A stretch of DNA of 51,946 bases. It comes from Pseudomonadota bacterium. Lineage in GTDB: Bacteria > Pseudomonadota > Alphaproteobacteria > UBA8366. The stretch spans positions 1 through 51,946 of the forward strand of contig JAYZAS010000004.1 in NCBI GenBank assembly GCA_036339585.1, written 5' to 3'. Numbering within the stretch: the stretch's first letter is position 1; every line of letters begins with the position of its first letter. This document shows positions 19,416 through 30,390 of this stretch, in pieces. The notes below the pieces were generated by a model. That model had not been told where the DNA came from. It saw only the letters and a program-made list of their open reading frames with translations, and made no database searches. Both the position numbers and the translations under genes were made by a program.

Positions 19416-20902
19416 TAAGATAAATACCTTTCATGGAGGTGTAATTTAAATGCATCTGGATCTAGTTTCCGGCCGGTAGCTCTGGTCAGCAGTTCTTGGG
19501 CGGAAAACAAACAACCATGCTTATGGATGTTACTTAACAACCACGTCATAAGTGGTTTAAAATCCCCGTTAGCGATGGAGTGGAGTATCTTACGATTTTT
19601 GGCGATAGCGGCCTTGAAAATCTGAGCCGCTGCCATCGCGCCAAGTGTATAGGTGGGGAAATATCCCCATGCTCCATCATACCAGTGAATGTCCTGCAAA
19701 CAGCCCTCAGCATCGTTAGATGGAGAAACATCGAGAAGTTGCCGGATTTTTTCATTCCAAGCTCCCGGCAAGTCGACGGGCAAAAGGTCTTTTGCTAATA
19801 AAGCGCGTTCAAGCTGCGTCCGCAATATTATGTGCGCAGGATAAGTAACCTCATCAGCATCAATACGAATTAGGCTTGGCCTCACTGCAGTAGCCCTTTT
19901 ATAAAATTCGTCAGCACCCCAAGCAGGCCCAATGCCGCCAAATGCATCCGCAAACATCGGCGCAGCCCATTCAAAAAATTCCCTTGATCTACAAGCTTGC
20001 ATTTCAACTATAAGAGATTGGCTTTCGTGAATAACCATGCCACGTGAGCAGCCGACTGGTTGTTCATGCCATTCCGGTGGACGACCGCGTTCATACATGG
20101 CGTGTCCAGTTTCATGCAGAACCGCCATCATTGCCTCAGAGAAATCAGCCTTTTTATAGCGAGTAGTAATACGACTATCACCCGGCACTCCACCTGAAAA
20201 AGGATGTTCGCTCTCGTCAAGACGAGCCGATCCGAAATCGAGCCCCACTACTTCAGCAAGACGTCGAGCAACTTGGCGCTGTTCCTCCAACTCAAAGGGC
20301 CCTTTTAAATCACGCGGGGGTGGAACGGAGCCCTGATGTGCTAACACTCGCCCTAAAAATTTAGGCAAGAAGGAAAGATAGTCATCGAAGATTGGATCAA
20401 CCTCATCAATGGACATGCCCGGCGCATACTGACAGAACAAAGAATCATAAGCAGAGACATTTAAAGCTGCCGCCTTTGCTTCAGCGACCTCCCTAGTGAG
20501 ATCAACTACATCTTTGAAATCTGGCAGGACTTTTTTAAAATCAGCGCTAGCACGTGCTGTACGCCAGTTTGCTTCACAGGCTGTACAAGCTTTACTACGT
20601 GCCGCGATAAGGTCCTTGGGTACTGCTTTTGCATGAGACCATGCATGCCGAATCTCCCTGACATTAGCCGCTTGCCACTTCCCAAGACGACTGATATCCA
20701 CATCCAACAATAACTCTTCTGTGCGCCTGTCGGTAACTATCTCATGAACAATAACTTTTAATTCTGCAAGTTGTGCGCCGCGTGCATTTGCCCCTCCTGG
20801 CGGCATCGTGACAGACTGATCCCATTGCAGCAATCCCACAGCCTGACGTAGCAAGTTAACTCGACGAAACCGTTTCTCTAACTCCCGGTAGGCATTTTTC
20901 AT
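19415..20902 (-). CDS. M32 family metallocarboxypeptidase (Taq type)
   Basis: About 495 aa. Removes C-terminal residues from peptides in the cytoplasm. The zinc motif HETGH (MMAVLHETGHAMYERGRP) and the downstream ligand helix IHESQSLIVEMQ are both present, with DPFSGG-like SEHPFSGG and RITTRYKK ahead of them, all usual for M32. The ATG at 20902 is used; upstream in-frame codons would run back into SURF1. It lies five bases after SURF1 and overlaps the permease by one base. Its place between SURF1 and thrC is unusual. Confidence 0.92.
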   Translation of the reverse strand: MKNAYRELEKRFRRVNLLRQAVGLLQWDQSVTMPPGGANARGAQLAELKVIVHEIVTDRRTEELLLDVDISRLGKWQAANVREIRHAWSHAKAVPKDLIAARSKACTACEANWRTARASADFKKVLPDFKDVVDLTREVAEAKAAALNVSAYDSLFCQYAPGMSIDEVDPIFDDYLSFLPKFLGRVLAHQGSVPPPRDLKGPFELEEQRQVARRLAEVVGLDFGSARLDESEHPFSGGVPGDSRITTRYKKADFSEAMMAVLHETGHAMYERGRPPEWHEQPVGCSRGMVIHESQSLIVEMQACRSREFFEWAAPMFADAFGGIGPAWGADEFYKRATAVRPSLIRIDADEVTYPAHIILRTQLERALLAKDLLPVDLPGAWNEKIRQLLDVSPSNDAEGCLQDIHWYDGAWGYFPTYTLGAMAAAQIFKAAIAKNRKILHSIANGDFKPLMTWLLSNIHKHGCLFSAQELLTRATGRKLDPDAFKLHLHERYLS

Positions 20903-20907
20903 AAAAA

Positions 20908-21606
20908 CTAGTCTTTTTGCCGATGATAAACGAAAAATATCACTAACAAGGCCAATGCTAATGAGTACCATGTAATTGCGTATTGTAGGTGATCATTTCG
21001 AATATCTAGTGTCCACTGATGACCAACAGGAAAACCACCCGGCACCTCAACGTTACCATCAAGTAAATAAAAACCGGATAAAAATGAGTGGCCGCTTATC
21101 TTGGACTTTGCCGCAGGGTCAATAAAAAACCAGTGGTTTGTCCCTGGATCATTCGCAGGCGTAAATGCTCCTGGACCTTTTATAAGACGAATTATACCAT
21201 TTAGTTCAATCTCACCCGCGACTAAGCCTTCACGCCGGGATTTTGCATTTTTTTTCTCAAATGGAACCCAACCGCGATTGACAAGTAAGACCCCACTCTT
21301 GTCACTTCTTAAAAAAGGCGTGATTATATGCAACCCTGGGTTTCCATTCAGTGACCGATTTACAAGGTGAAATTCGGTGCTGTGGTCAAACCGTCCACGA
21401 ACATTTACCCTTTGGAATTCAAGTTCCTCCATGTCAACTGGATGTTTTGCCAATAACACCGGCCTTTCCGTAGCCCGTGTTTGTATTTTCGTGATCAACT
21501 CGTTCTTCCAATTTAAACGTTGAATTTGCCAAGAACCCAAAGCAACAAGAACAAAGAACATTATAGTCGTAAGGATTGTTGGCCAAAGCTTGAAATGAAA
21601 AGACAT
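20908..21606 (-). CDS. SURF1 family cytochrome oxidase assembly protein
   Basis: 232-aa membrane protein that helps insert heme a into CtaD. It has the SURF1 topology: an N-terminal helix (about 10-28, ending in LGSWQIQRLNWK, the family's signature), a periplasmic domain with LVNRGWVPF, and a C-terminal helix (about 208-226) with YAITWYSLALAL. It lies 333 bases downstream of ctaE and may have its own promoter. The protein fits the aa3 oxidase encoded in the same direction just upstream. Confidence 0.93.
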   Translation of the reverse strand: MSFHFKLWPTILTTIMFFVLVALGSWQIQRLNWKNELITKIQTRATERPVLLAKHPVDMEELEFQRVNVRGRFDHSTEFHLVNRSLNGNPGLHIITPFLRSDKSGVLLVNRGWVPFEKKNAKSRREGLVAGEIELNGIIRLIKGPGAFTPANDPGTNHWFFIDPAAKSKISGHSFLSGFYLLDGNVEVPGGFPVGHQWTLDIRNDHLQYAITWYSLALALLVIFFVYHRQKD

Positions 21607-21939
21607 ATCTTATTCTCAAAACGATTTGCTAAAAAAGTAGAGCATTTTAATTAGTGACGTTGCAAAAGCTCAATCTAAATGTGATACGGTAAAGCTCGTA
21701 TTCTCGCGTGACACGAGCATAAGCGCGAAAGGTCAGTCAACTCAAAACATTTACGGAACGTTAGCCGAACTATACTCTGTCAAAAAAGACATAAAACGCC
21801 AAGTAGACAGCCCAAGATTGTGAAAAGCTTGTGCGGGACAGGTTGACCCGAAACCAATTACCATCCACGCGTTAGAACAATAAGTAAATTAGAAGTATTG
21901 TCGATGACATGAAAACCAATCAACGTCAAGCAGCGTTAA
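21607..21939. other. 333-base gene-free gap between ctaE and SURF1
   Basis: No coding frame with a recognisable product was found on either strand. A DUF983 gene often occupies this spot in alphaproteobacterial cox operons, but no remnant of its cysteine motifs is visible. It holds a putative SURF1 promoter (see 21644) and a six-pair inverted repeat GCTCGT (21694-21699) / ACGAGC (21713-21718) without a clear U-tract. Confidence 0.5.
21644..21673 (-). promoter_or_regulatory. Putative promoter of SURF1
   Basis: Minus-strand TTGAGC (21673-21668), 18 bases, then TAAAAT (21649-21644); the -10 matches 5 of 6 and the -35 4 of 6. Transcription would start about 30 bases before the SURF1 ATG. It suggests SURF1 and the following genes can be transcribed apart from the cox operon. 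Confidence 0.4.
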
Positions 21940-22803
21940 TTAAGCTCCCCACCAGTATATTGCACAAAACAGAAACAACCAAACAACGTCAACGAAATGC
22001 CAATACCACGCGGCAGCTTCCAAGCCAAAGTGCTGATCAATTTTGAAATGCCCCCTCCGAGCACGGAAGTAACACACGGTCAAAAAGCAAGTGCCAACGA
22101 TAACGTGAAAACCATGAAAGCCGGTAGCTAAAAAGAAAGTAGAACCATATATGCCGCTCTCCATAGTGAAGGTAGCATGCACATATTCGTAAACTTGTAG
22201 CCCTGTAAATATAATGCCGAGGATAATCGTAAACCCAAGCCCAGCGACCAAATCTTTTTGATTGCCTTCTCGTAAAGCGTGGTGAGCCCACGTAACGGTG
22301 CAGCCGGAGAGAAGCAGCACAAGCGTGTTCATAAATGGGACGCCGAATGTCGGAAGTGTCTCAATACCCTTGGGGGGCCACACACCTCCAGTCGATTCAA
22401 CCCGACTAAATTGTTTGATCTCATTGGCATATAGGCTAGCGTCAAAATAGGCCCAGAAAAAAGCAGCGAAAAACATAACCTCCGATGCTATGAACAACAT
22501 CATGCCGTAACGAAGCCCCAGCTGCACTACCGGCTTATGGTGCCCCTCGTGGGTGGCCTCGCGAACAACGTCGCGCCACCAAAACCACATTGTCGCGAGC
22601 ACACCAACAAGCCCAGGCATGAATACCCAGACCCCAAGTTTACTAACAACCCCCTCAAGATCAACGCCTAACATGTCCGGGTGTAAGAATACAACCACGC
22701 CGAAAAAGAGAAAAAATGAGGCTGCCGAACCAACTGCGGGCCACGGGCTTGGGTCTACCAAATGGTAATCATGCGTTTGTTGATTATGCGCTTCGGAGCT
22801 CAT
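21940..22803 (-). CDS. ctaE: Cytochrome c oxidase subunit III
   Basis: 287-aa core subunit III of the aa3 oxidase; stabilises subunit I and its proton uptake. Seven hydrophobic helices are visible, with family motifs including the N-terminal HDYHLVDPSPWP, FFAAFFWAYF in helix III, GFHGFHVIVGTCFL and the C-terminal AAWYWHFVDVVWLFLF. A GGAGG site lies ten bases before the ATG. It is the last gene of the ctaC-ctaD-ctaB-coxF-ctaG-ctaE series, 56 bases after ctaG. Confidence 0.96.
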   Translation of the reverse strand: MSSEAHNQQTHDYHLVDPSPWPAVGSAASFFLFFGVVVFLHPDMLGVDLEGVVSKLGVWVFMPGLVGVLATMWFWWRDVVREATHEGHHKPVVQLGLRYGMMLFIASEVMFFAAFFWAYFDASLYANEIKQFSRVESTGGVWPPKGIETLPTFGVPFMNTLVLLLSGCTVTWAHHALREGNQKDLVAGLGFTIILGIIFTGLQVYEYVHATFTMESGIYGSTFFLATGFHGFHVIVGTCFLTVCYFRARRGHFKIDQHFGLEAAAWYWHFVDVVWLFLFCAIYWWGA

Positions 22804-22859
22804 CTATGTAGCCTCCTTACTTGTATCCAAGACGTAAAATCTTGGAGTCACCTCTTCTA

Positions 22860-23441
22860 CTATTTTACAACCGCCGTCGCCGCATTTTTTTCAAGACTAG
22901 CAGAAGGTTTGTCAGCCTCAAAAAAAGTATAGGACAGGGTTATTGTATTCACATCATCCAAATTTCGATCTTTCACAATCTCCGGGTCGATAAAAAACGT
23001 TACTGGCATATCTATTTGCTCTCCCGAGTCTAGTTTCTGCTCTTGAAAACAAAAACATTCGATCTTGCTGAAATAAAGTCCCGCCTTAAGTGGAGTTACA
23101 TTGAACGTAGCTGTACCAACCAAAGGAATATTTGAATCATTTCGAGCACGATAAAATGCCAAACCCGTCTCACCTACCTGTAAAGACATTTCCCGCTGCA
23201 CAGGTTGGAACTCCCAAGGGAACGAACCGTTCAGGCTAGCATCAAAACGCACCTTAATTACGCGATCAATGCGCTCTCCGCTTGGCGTTTGAGCAATTTG
23301 GGTAGTCCCCCCAAAACCGGTGACTCGACAAAACAAATCATAGAGTGGCACCGCAGCATATGACATTCCAATCATGGCCACTACCAGAAGAGCAAGCGCA
23401 CCAAGTAAACGACGATTTTTAGACTCCAAAGATCGTGCCAA
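22860..23441 (-). CDS. ctaG: Cytochrome c oxidase assembly protein CtaG (Cox11)
   Basis: 193-aa copper chaperone that delivers Cu to the CuB site of subunit I. A single N-terminal membrane helix (about 12-32) is followed by YAAVPLYDLFCRVTGFGGTTQ and a periplasmic beta domain with the copper-binding CFCFQEQ motif (about 127-133). No upstream ATG exists, so the start is TTG at 23441, five bases after the stop of the small coxF gene. Confidence 0.93.
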   Translation of the reverse strand: MARSLESKNRRLLGALALLVVAMIGMSYAAVPLYDLFCRVTGFGGTTQIAQTPSGERIDRVIKVRFDASLNGSFPWEFQPVQREMSLQVGETGLAFYRARNDSNIPLVGTATFNVTPLKAGLYFSKIECFCFQEQKLDSGEQIDMPVTFFIDPEIVKDRNLDDVNTITLSYTFFEADKPSASLEKNAATAVVK

Positions 23442-23446
23442 CTACC

Positions 23447-23614
23447 CTAACCCCCACTCATTTTAACAATTGCAACCAAGTAAAACAAAAGAGCTAGCCC
23501 TGCAAGCACACCGGCAACCGCTAAATTTTTCGCCCGCAAACGACGTTTAGGATCGATAAAATCTTGGCCGATATCTTTGGGAGTTTGCTTGCCGTTGTTT
23601 CTTGCCACTACCAC
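23447..23614 (-). CDS. coxF: Small CoxF-like membrane protein of the cytochrome oxidase operon
   Basis: A 55-codon gene that is easy to miss because it is short and starts with GTG. The product begins VVVARNNGKQTPKDIGQDF, has the basic DPKRRLRAKN (about residues 23-32), then one membrane helix (about 33-50) and ends KMSGG. This resembles the short CoxF-type protein found between ctaB and ctaG in alphaproteobacteria. A GAGGGA site precedes the GTG at 23614; GTG at 23608 is an alternative. It sits ten bases after ctaB and five before ctaG, with no room for any other gene. Confidence 0.8.
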   Translation of the reverse strand: MVVARNNGKQTPKDIGQDFIDPKRRLRAKNLAVAGVLAGLALLFYLVAIVKMSGG

Positions 23615-23624
23615 CGTTTATCCC

Positions 23625-24542
23625 TCAAGCACTAAACACAGTTGATCCATCTACAATCATCAACGTGAATAAAAGAAATAAGTAAATTATTGAAAAAGTA
23701 AACATACGCCTTGATGCCCGTTCCGTCTTATCCACCCAAACTGCTAAAGCCGAGCCCAGGAACAGTAAACCTAGGATTAATGAAAAGCTACCGTACAGCC
23801 AACCTGTTACGCCGAGGAGTGCAGGAGCAACGGCCAAAGGTAGAAGCACCAGAGTATAAATAATTATTTGGCGTTTAGTCTCACGCTTGCCGGCGACCAC
23901 AGGCAGCATTGGAACACCTGCTTTTTCATAATCTCCGGCCCTGTACAGAGCCAGCGACCAAAAATGAGGTGGTGTCCAGAAAAATATCAACGCAAAGAGA
24001 ACTAAGGATTCTACGCAAATGTTACCAGTAACCGCTGCCCACCCAATCATAGGTGGGAACGCGCCAGCTGCGCCACCGATCACGATGTTCTGCGGTGTGC
24101 GGCGCTTGAGCCATATCGTGTAGACAAAAACGTAAAAGAGGATGGCTACGGTTAGCAGCAAAGCAGCAGGAATACTGACAGTCAGCCCCATGATTGCAAC
24201 AGATCCCACAGCCAACACAATGCCAAAACCAAGAGCATCTCCGGGCGCGATTCGCCCATTTGGTATTGGCCGTAATTTGGTCCTTTCCATTACAGCATCT
24301 ATATCACGGTCATACCACATGTTTATGGCACCTGCTGCCCCAGAACCAACTGCGATACATAAGACAGCAACGATGGCAAGAATCGGATGTAGATTTCCCG
24401 GGGCTAACAAAAGTCCCGCGAGCCCCGAAAACACTACAAGGGACATCACGCGCGGCTTAAGCAGTTTTAAGTAATCTACAAGCTCTGTATCAACGAGCTG
24501 TGAGCCATTTCTTCTATCTAGGTTAAAGGCAGTTTCCGCCAC
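23625..24542 (-). CDS. ctaB: Protoheme IX farnesyltransferase (heme O synthase)
   Basis: 305-aa UbiA-superfamily enzyme that attaches a farnesyl group to heme B, making heme O, the precursor of heme A for the oxidase. About eight or nine membrane helices. The first Asp-rich prenyl-diphosphate motif is NMWYDRDIDAVMERT followed by LRPIPNGRI, and the second region reads FFWTPPHFWSLALYRAGDYEKAGVPMLP. It lies between ctaD and coxF, the usual place in alphaproteobacterial cox operons. Confidence 0.96.
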   Translation of the reverse strand: MAETAFNLDRRNGSQLVDTELVDYLKLLKPRVMSLVVFSGLAGLLLAPGNLHPILAIVAVLCIAVGSGAAGAINMWYDRDIDAVMERTKLRPIPNGRIAPGDALGFGIVLAVGSVAIMGLTVSIPAALLLTVAILFYVFVYTIWLKRRTPQNIVIGGAAGAFPPMIGWAAVTGNICVESLVLFALIFFWTPPHFWSLALYRAGDYEKAGVPMLPVVAGKRETKRQIIIYTLVLLPLAVAPALLGVTGWLYGSFSLILGLLFLGSALAVWVDKTERASRRMFTFSIIYLFLLFTLMIVDGSTVFSA

Positions 24543-24563
24543 GTGATGCTCCCCAAAACCTGC

Positions 24564-26195
<1,632 letters not shown>

Positions 26196-26215
26196 TTAAA
26201 ATTAATCCATATTGT

Positions 26216-27136
26216 TTATTGATTAGCAGTTCCGCCCGCCAAATTGATTGAATTCGTTATGTCCTTGCTTCTCGTGGCTATGGGTAGTGTTATATTATCA
26301 ACTTTGGCATACTTTTTTTGAGCTTTTTTAACCCATTGTTTAAATTCAACTTCAGTCACCGCATGAACCTCAATCGGCATGAAAGCGTGCCCGGAGCCAC
26401 ACAATTCAGAACAAAACCCAAAATAGGTTCCAGGTTTTTTTATCTCCACCCAAGTTTCATTGAGACGCCCAGGCACGGTATCAATACGAACTGCGAGTGG
26501 CGAGATGGCCCAATTATGCAACACGTCGGTAGCAGTAACCAATAAACGCACTTTTTTACCGACGGGCAGTACAACCGGGTTGTCTGTGCTGAGCTGCCGA
26601 AGTACCGGGCGTTTTTCTTTGGATTTATCAGCAGCATTTTGTGCCTCTTTTAGGTCCTCGCCTTGTAATAAGTTGGCCGTGAATTCGAAATTACCATGAT
26701 CTGGGTATTGATAAGTCCAATTCCATTGGTTTCCAGTAACTTTCAACGTCATATCAGCCTCTTCGATCCTATCAGCGAAATACAAAAGCTTGAACGAAGG
26801 TACTGAAATTACCACTAAGATAACAACGGGTATCGCTGTCCACAAAACCTCGATGACAGAATTGTGTGTTGTTTTAGATGGAATGGGGTTTCTTTTTTCG
26901 CGAAATCTAACCGCTACATAAACCAACAAACCCAGCACAAACAATGAAATTAGTGTGATAATTATGACTAGCTGAAAATGGAACCCTTCTATCATATCCA
27001 TCGTAGGTGATGCAGAAGGTTGTAATCCGAGCTGCCACGGTTGCGGACCTGCCGACATCTCTGCAACACTATTTGTCGCAAAACCTGTTATACCAAAAAG
27101 GACCGTAATAACGGCATTGATCAAATGTGAATTCAT
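26216..27136 (-). CDS. ctaC: Cytochrome c oxidase subunit II
   Basis: About 306 aa; takes electrons from cytochrome c at the CuA centre. A signal peptide (residues 1-25 from the ATG at 27136), two membrane helices (about 55-78 and 97-118), then a cupredoxin domain. The CuA ligands are seen in CSELCGSGHAFMPIEV, and GNQWNWTYQYPD is the electron-entry region. The ATG at 27136 is chosen because GGGGGAG lies just upstream and a signal peptide follows; an ATG at 27184 would put 16 more residues in front. It is the first gene of the cox operon. Confidence 0.95.
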   Translation of the reverse strand: MNSHLINAVITVLFGITGFATNSVAEMSAGPQPWQLGLQPSASPTMDMIEGFHFQLVIIITLISLFVLGLLVYVAVRFREKRNPIPSKTTHNSVIEVLWTAIPVVILVVISVPSFKLLYFADRIEEADMTLKVTGNQWNWTYQYPDHGNFEFTANLLQGEDLKEAQNAADKSKEKRPVLRQLSTDNPVVLPVGKKVRLLVTATDVLHNWAISPLAVRIDTVPGRLNETWVEIKKPGTYFGFCSELCGSGHAFMPIEVHAVTEVEFKQWVKKAQKKYAKVDNITLPIATRSKDITNSINLAGGTANQ

Positions 27137-27448
27137 AACTCCCCCAACCATCTGTGGTCGTGTGGTTGAAAACGACGACTTCATCTACTCCAGCCTAGAC
27201 ATCCTTGCATCGCTCAATATATCACTCGCTGGGCTATAGGCCTATTCTGCGTGACACTATGTCGCAAAATTACCCCCAATTATTTCCGTTAATGCAGAAT
27301 ACCCAAGTTGGGAGAAATTAACAGTAGTGCGGTAGGTCGTTTCTTATATCGACATCTTTGCGCAAAAAGACCTATATTTTCAAGATTTATGACTCTATTA
27401 GTAAATTCATATTTTAGAAGCGCCCTACCACAGTAATGGCTAGACCAA
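27137..27448. other. Divergent control region between ctaC and tldD
   Basis: 312 bases without a gene between two divergent starts. It should carry the promoter of the cox operon and that of tldD, but no convincing -35/-10 pair stood out. One short palindrome, CCCAAGTTGGG, lies at 27302-27312. Composition is AT-rich toward tldD. Confidence 0.4.
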
Positions 27449-28882
27449 ATGGATCATTTATTTTCAACAAACCAGATCTTTTTCGAACGCGGCGGCCTAG
27501 ACCCGTCGCGTTTAGATGCAGTAATAAGTGAGGCTCTTTTGGGGGCGGACGATGGTGAGTTATATCTTGAGTACTGCCAATCTGAGGCCATCACGTTAGA
27601 TGATAGTAAAATAAAGAATGCACATTACGACACAATGCAGGGATTCGGATTACGTGCAGTTTTGGGCGAAGCAACAGCCTACGCGCATTCACCAGAGCTG
27701 AGCCTCAACGCAATTCAACGCGCTGCAAAGACTATTTCTGCTGTAAAGTCTGGTCATAGTGGAAAACTTGCGCTGCCTCCTACCGCGACAGACAAACCTC
27801 TCTATCCAGACCTAAACCCAATGACCGAGATGGACTTTGATTCAAAAGTAGCGCTTCTGTCAGATATTGATGAGTATTTACGGAGCATTGACGACCGTGT
27901 AGTGCAAGTAATGGCCTCCATTTCTGGCGAATGGCAGGCGATACGTATTATGAGGCCTAATGGGTCTCACACCGCAGATATTCGTCCATTGGTTCAACTT
28001 AACATCTCAGTCACGGTCGCTGATAACGGTCGTATGGAAAACGGTTCTCGGGGCACTGGCGGACGGTCCGGCTATTCGGCCTTTATTGAGCCTGGTGCGT
28101 GGCAAAATCAAGCCAACGAAGCATTGCGACAAGCGTTGGTCAACTTAGAATCTGTGCCAACACCCGCAGGCGAAATGGTGGTGGTATTAGGACCGGGATG
28201 GCCCGGCATTTTATTACACGAAGCCATTGGACATGGGCTCGAGGGGGATTTCAATAGGAAAAAAACCTCGGCATTCTCGGGGCTTCTTGGGGAACGCGTG
28301 GCAAGCCCTGGTGTGGTAGTTGTGGATGATGGTACAATAGCCAATCGTCGTGGGTCTATCACAATTGATGACGAAGGTACGGCACCGGATGAAACCGTCC
28401 TGATTGAGGATGGAATTCTTACCGGCTACATACAAGATCGGATGAATGCTCGATTGATGGGAATGCAGACCACAGGGAATGGCCGCCGTCAGTCATATGC
28501 GCACCTGCCGATGCCTCGAATGACCAACACCTACATGAAAAACGGCGATAAAGATCCAAGTGAAATTTTACAGTCAGTCGAAAAGGGTATTTACGCAGTT
28601 AATTTTGGTGGCGGACAAGTTGACATAACAAGCGGTAAATTTGTATTCAGCTGCACTGAAGCGTATTTGATTGAAAACGGGAAATTGGGCCCTCCAGTTA
28701 AAGGCGCTACGCTTATTGGAAATGGCCCAGACGTACTCACACGAATTGCAATGGTAGGAAATGATATTCAATTGGACCCTGGCATAGGGAGTTGCGGAAA
28801 GAATGGGCAAAGTGTTCCAGTTGGTGTTGGGCAACCAACGCTCCGCTTAAACGGATTGACTGTTGGTGGGACTGCAGCTTGA
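27449..28882 (+). CDS. tldD: Metalloprotease TldD
   Basis: 477-aa subunit of the TldD/TldE zinc protease that trims unfolded peptides and is used in peptide modification and antitoxin turnover. The active-site motif HEAIGH has His257, Glu258 and His262; the third zinc-ligand region near the C-terminus is KFVFSCTEAYLIENGKLGPP. No clear ribosome site is seen before the ATG. The partner TldE/PmbA is encoded at 35622 on the same strand, separated by about 6.7 kb of other genes. Confidence 0.95.
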   Translation: MDHLFSTNQIFFERGGLDPSRLDAVISEALLGADDGELYLEYCQSEAITLDDSKIKNAHYDTMQGFGLRAVLGEATAYAHSPELSLNAIQRAAKTISAVKSGHSGKLALPPTATDKPLYPDLNPMTEMDFDSKVALLSDIDEYLRSIDDRVVQVMASISGEWQAIRIMRPNGSHTADIRPLVQLNISVTVADNGRMENGSRGTGGRSGYSAFIEPGAWQNQANEALRQALVNLESVPTPAGEMVVVLGPGWPGILLHEAIGHGLEGDFNRKKTSAFSGLLGERVASPGVVVVDDGTIANRRGSITIDDEGTAPDETVLIEDGILTGYIQDRMNARLMGMQTTGNGRRQSYAHLPMPRMTNTYMKNGDKDPSEILQSVEKGIYAVNFGGGQVDITSGKFVFSCTEAYLIENGKLGPPVKGATLIGNGPDVLTRIAMVGNDIQLDPGIGSCGKNGQSVPVGVGQPTLRLNGLTVGGTAA

Positions 28883-28978
28883 TCAATTAAATATTTATTT
28901 TAGCAAATAAAATGTAGAAAGTGGCGAATTCTCCTATCAGAATACGCAAAAATACAGTCCTTCTCATTTGGAGATAGC

Positions 28979-30343
28979 CTAATAGGTAGTTTCTTCATAC
29001 ACTCGGCTTATGTCGCCGTCCCAATCATTCTCAAATCTTTCAAGTAATTTTTCCGCCGGGCTTATTCCACTTTCAGCAATCTCTTGCAATGTTTCTATGT
29101 AACTGCACTCGTCACTTTTAGTGCCGCTTGCAATCCTACGTCTTTTGAGCCCATTTCCAGCGATTTCCACCATGTATGTGGCTATATCCTGCAGCGGTCG
29201 GCCGCGGAATTGCGTCTTAAGAGCATATTTAGGAACGGACGCACGGAGGCACTGCATCTCCCCGGTTGTCCAATCCTTTATAAGGTCCCACGCCTCATTC
29301 TGAGACTCAGAGTCGTATAGCAACCCCACCCAAAGAGCCGGCAATGCGCATAGACGGCTCCACGGTCCCCCATCGGCGCCACGCATCTCAATAAAGTGCT
29401 TGAGCCGCACTTCTGGGAATGGTGTTGTCATGTGATCTTCCCAGTCCTGCAGGCTAGGGTAGACTCCCTCAAATCCTTTCAGCTTTCCAGCCATAAAATC
29501 TCGAAAAGAGTGGCCGGCTACGTCCTTGTAGACACCCTCGCGATAGACAAAATACATTGGAACATCGAGCACATAATCCACCCAGCGCTCAAACCCAAAA
29601 TCATCATCAAAGATAAAGGGCAGCATACCTGAACGATCGGGATCAGTGTCAGTCCAAGTGTGACTCCGGTAGCTCAAAAATCCATTGGGGCGTCCTTCGG
29701 TGAAAGGGGAGTTGGCAAAGAGTGCTGTTGCAACGGGTTGCAGAGCAACAGCAATGCGCATTTTTTGCACCATATCGGCCTCAGAGGAAAAGTCTAAATT
29801 AACTTGCACAGTAGAAGTTCGAAGCATCATGTCATGACCGAGTGAACCAGTTGTTAACATATAGTCTCGCATAACTTTGTAACGGCCCTTTGGCATCCAC
29901 GGTATTTCGTCGCGACGCCATTTCGGCACAAATCCAATCCCGGACATACCTGCGCCAATCTCTTCACAAACTGCCTTAACTTCGGTGAGGTGCGACTGTA
30001 CTTCATTACATGTCTGGTGAATGTTAGCTAATGGAGCACCAGACAGTTCAAACTGGCCCCCAGGCTCTAAGGTCACAGAGGATCCATCAGTTTTCTTTAA
30101 AGCGATAACATTATCCTTCTCCATCACTGGAGCCCAGCCATATCGCTGTAACTTCTCAAGGATTTGGCGTATTCCGGGGTGTCCATCATAAGCCAGCGGC
30201 GCGTAATCCGACAAACGGTAAACGAATTTCTCATGCTCAGTGCCAATTCGCCAACTTTCACGCGGCTTGATGCCCTTCTCAAGATACTTGATCAGCGTAT
30301 CCTTATCGGTAACGGGTTCGACGGCAGGCACTTTATGAGACAT
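28979..30343 (-). CDS. gshA: Glutamate-cysteine ligase
   Basis: 454-aa enzyme making gamma-glutamylcysteine, the first step of glutathione synthesis. It belongs to the plant/alphaproteobacterial GCS2 class rather than the E. coli class: SWRIGTEHEKFVYR near residue 35, VTLEPGGQFELSGAP (about 92-106), the LRTSTVQVNLDF segment and FIEMRGADGGPWSRLCALPALWVGLLYD. Length is normal. The rsmE gene precedes it by 47 bases on the same strand, so they probably share a transcript. Confidence 0.95.
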   Translation of the reverse strand: MSHKVPAVEPVTDKDTLIKYLEKGIKPRESWRIGTEHEKFVYRLSDYAPLAYDGHPGIRQILEKLQRYGWAPVMEKDNVIALKKTDGSSVTLEPGGQFELSGAPLANIHQTCNEVQSHLTEVKAVCEEIGAGMSGIGFVPKWRRDEIPWMPKGRYKVMRDYMLTTGSLGHDMMLRTSTVQVNLDFSSEADMVQKMRIAVALQPVATALFANSPFTEGRPNGFLSYRSHTWTDTDPDRSGMLPFIFDDDFGFERWVDYVLDVPMYFVYREGVYKDVAGHSFRDFMAGKLKGFEGVYPSLQDWEDHMTTPFPEVRLKHFIEMRGADGGPWSRLCALPALWVGLLYDSESQNEAWDLIKDWTTGEMQCLRASVPKYALKTQFRGRPLQDIATYMVEIAGNGLKRRRIASGTKSDECSYIETLQEIAESGISPAEKLLERFENDWDGDISRVYEETTY

Positions 30344-30390
30344 GACAAATATATTTCTCGCATGAAAGCTTGTGTTATCGAGTTCCTAAC

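Noticed and set aside
21607-21939. Remnant of a DUF983 gene between ctaE and SURF1
   Set aside because: All frames were read by eye; none gives the Cys pairs or helices of DUF983.
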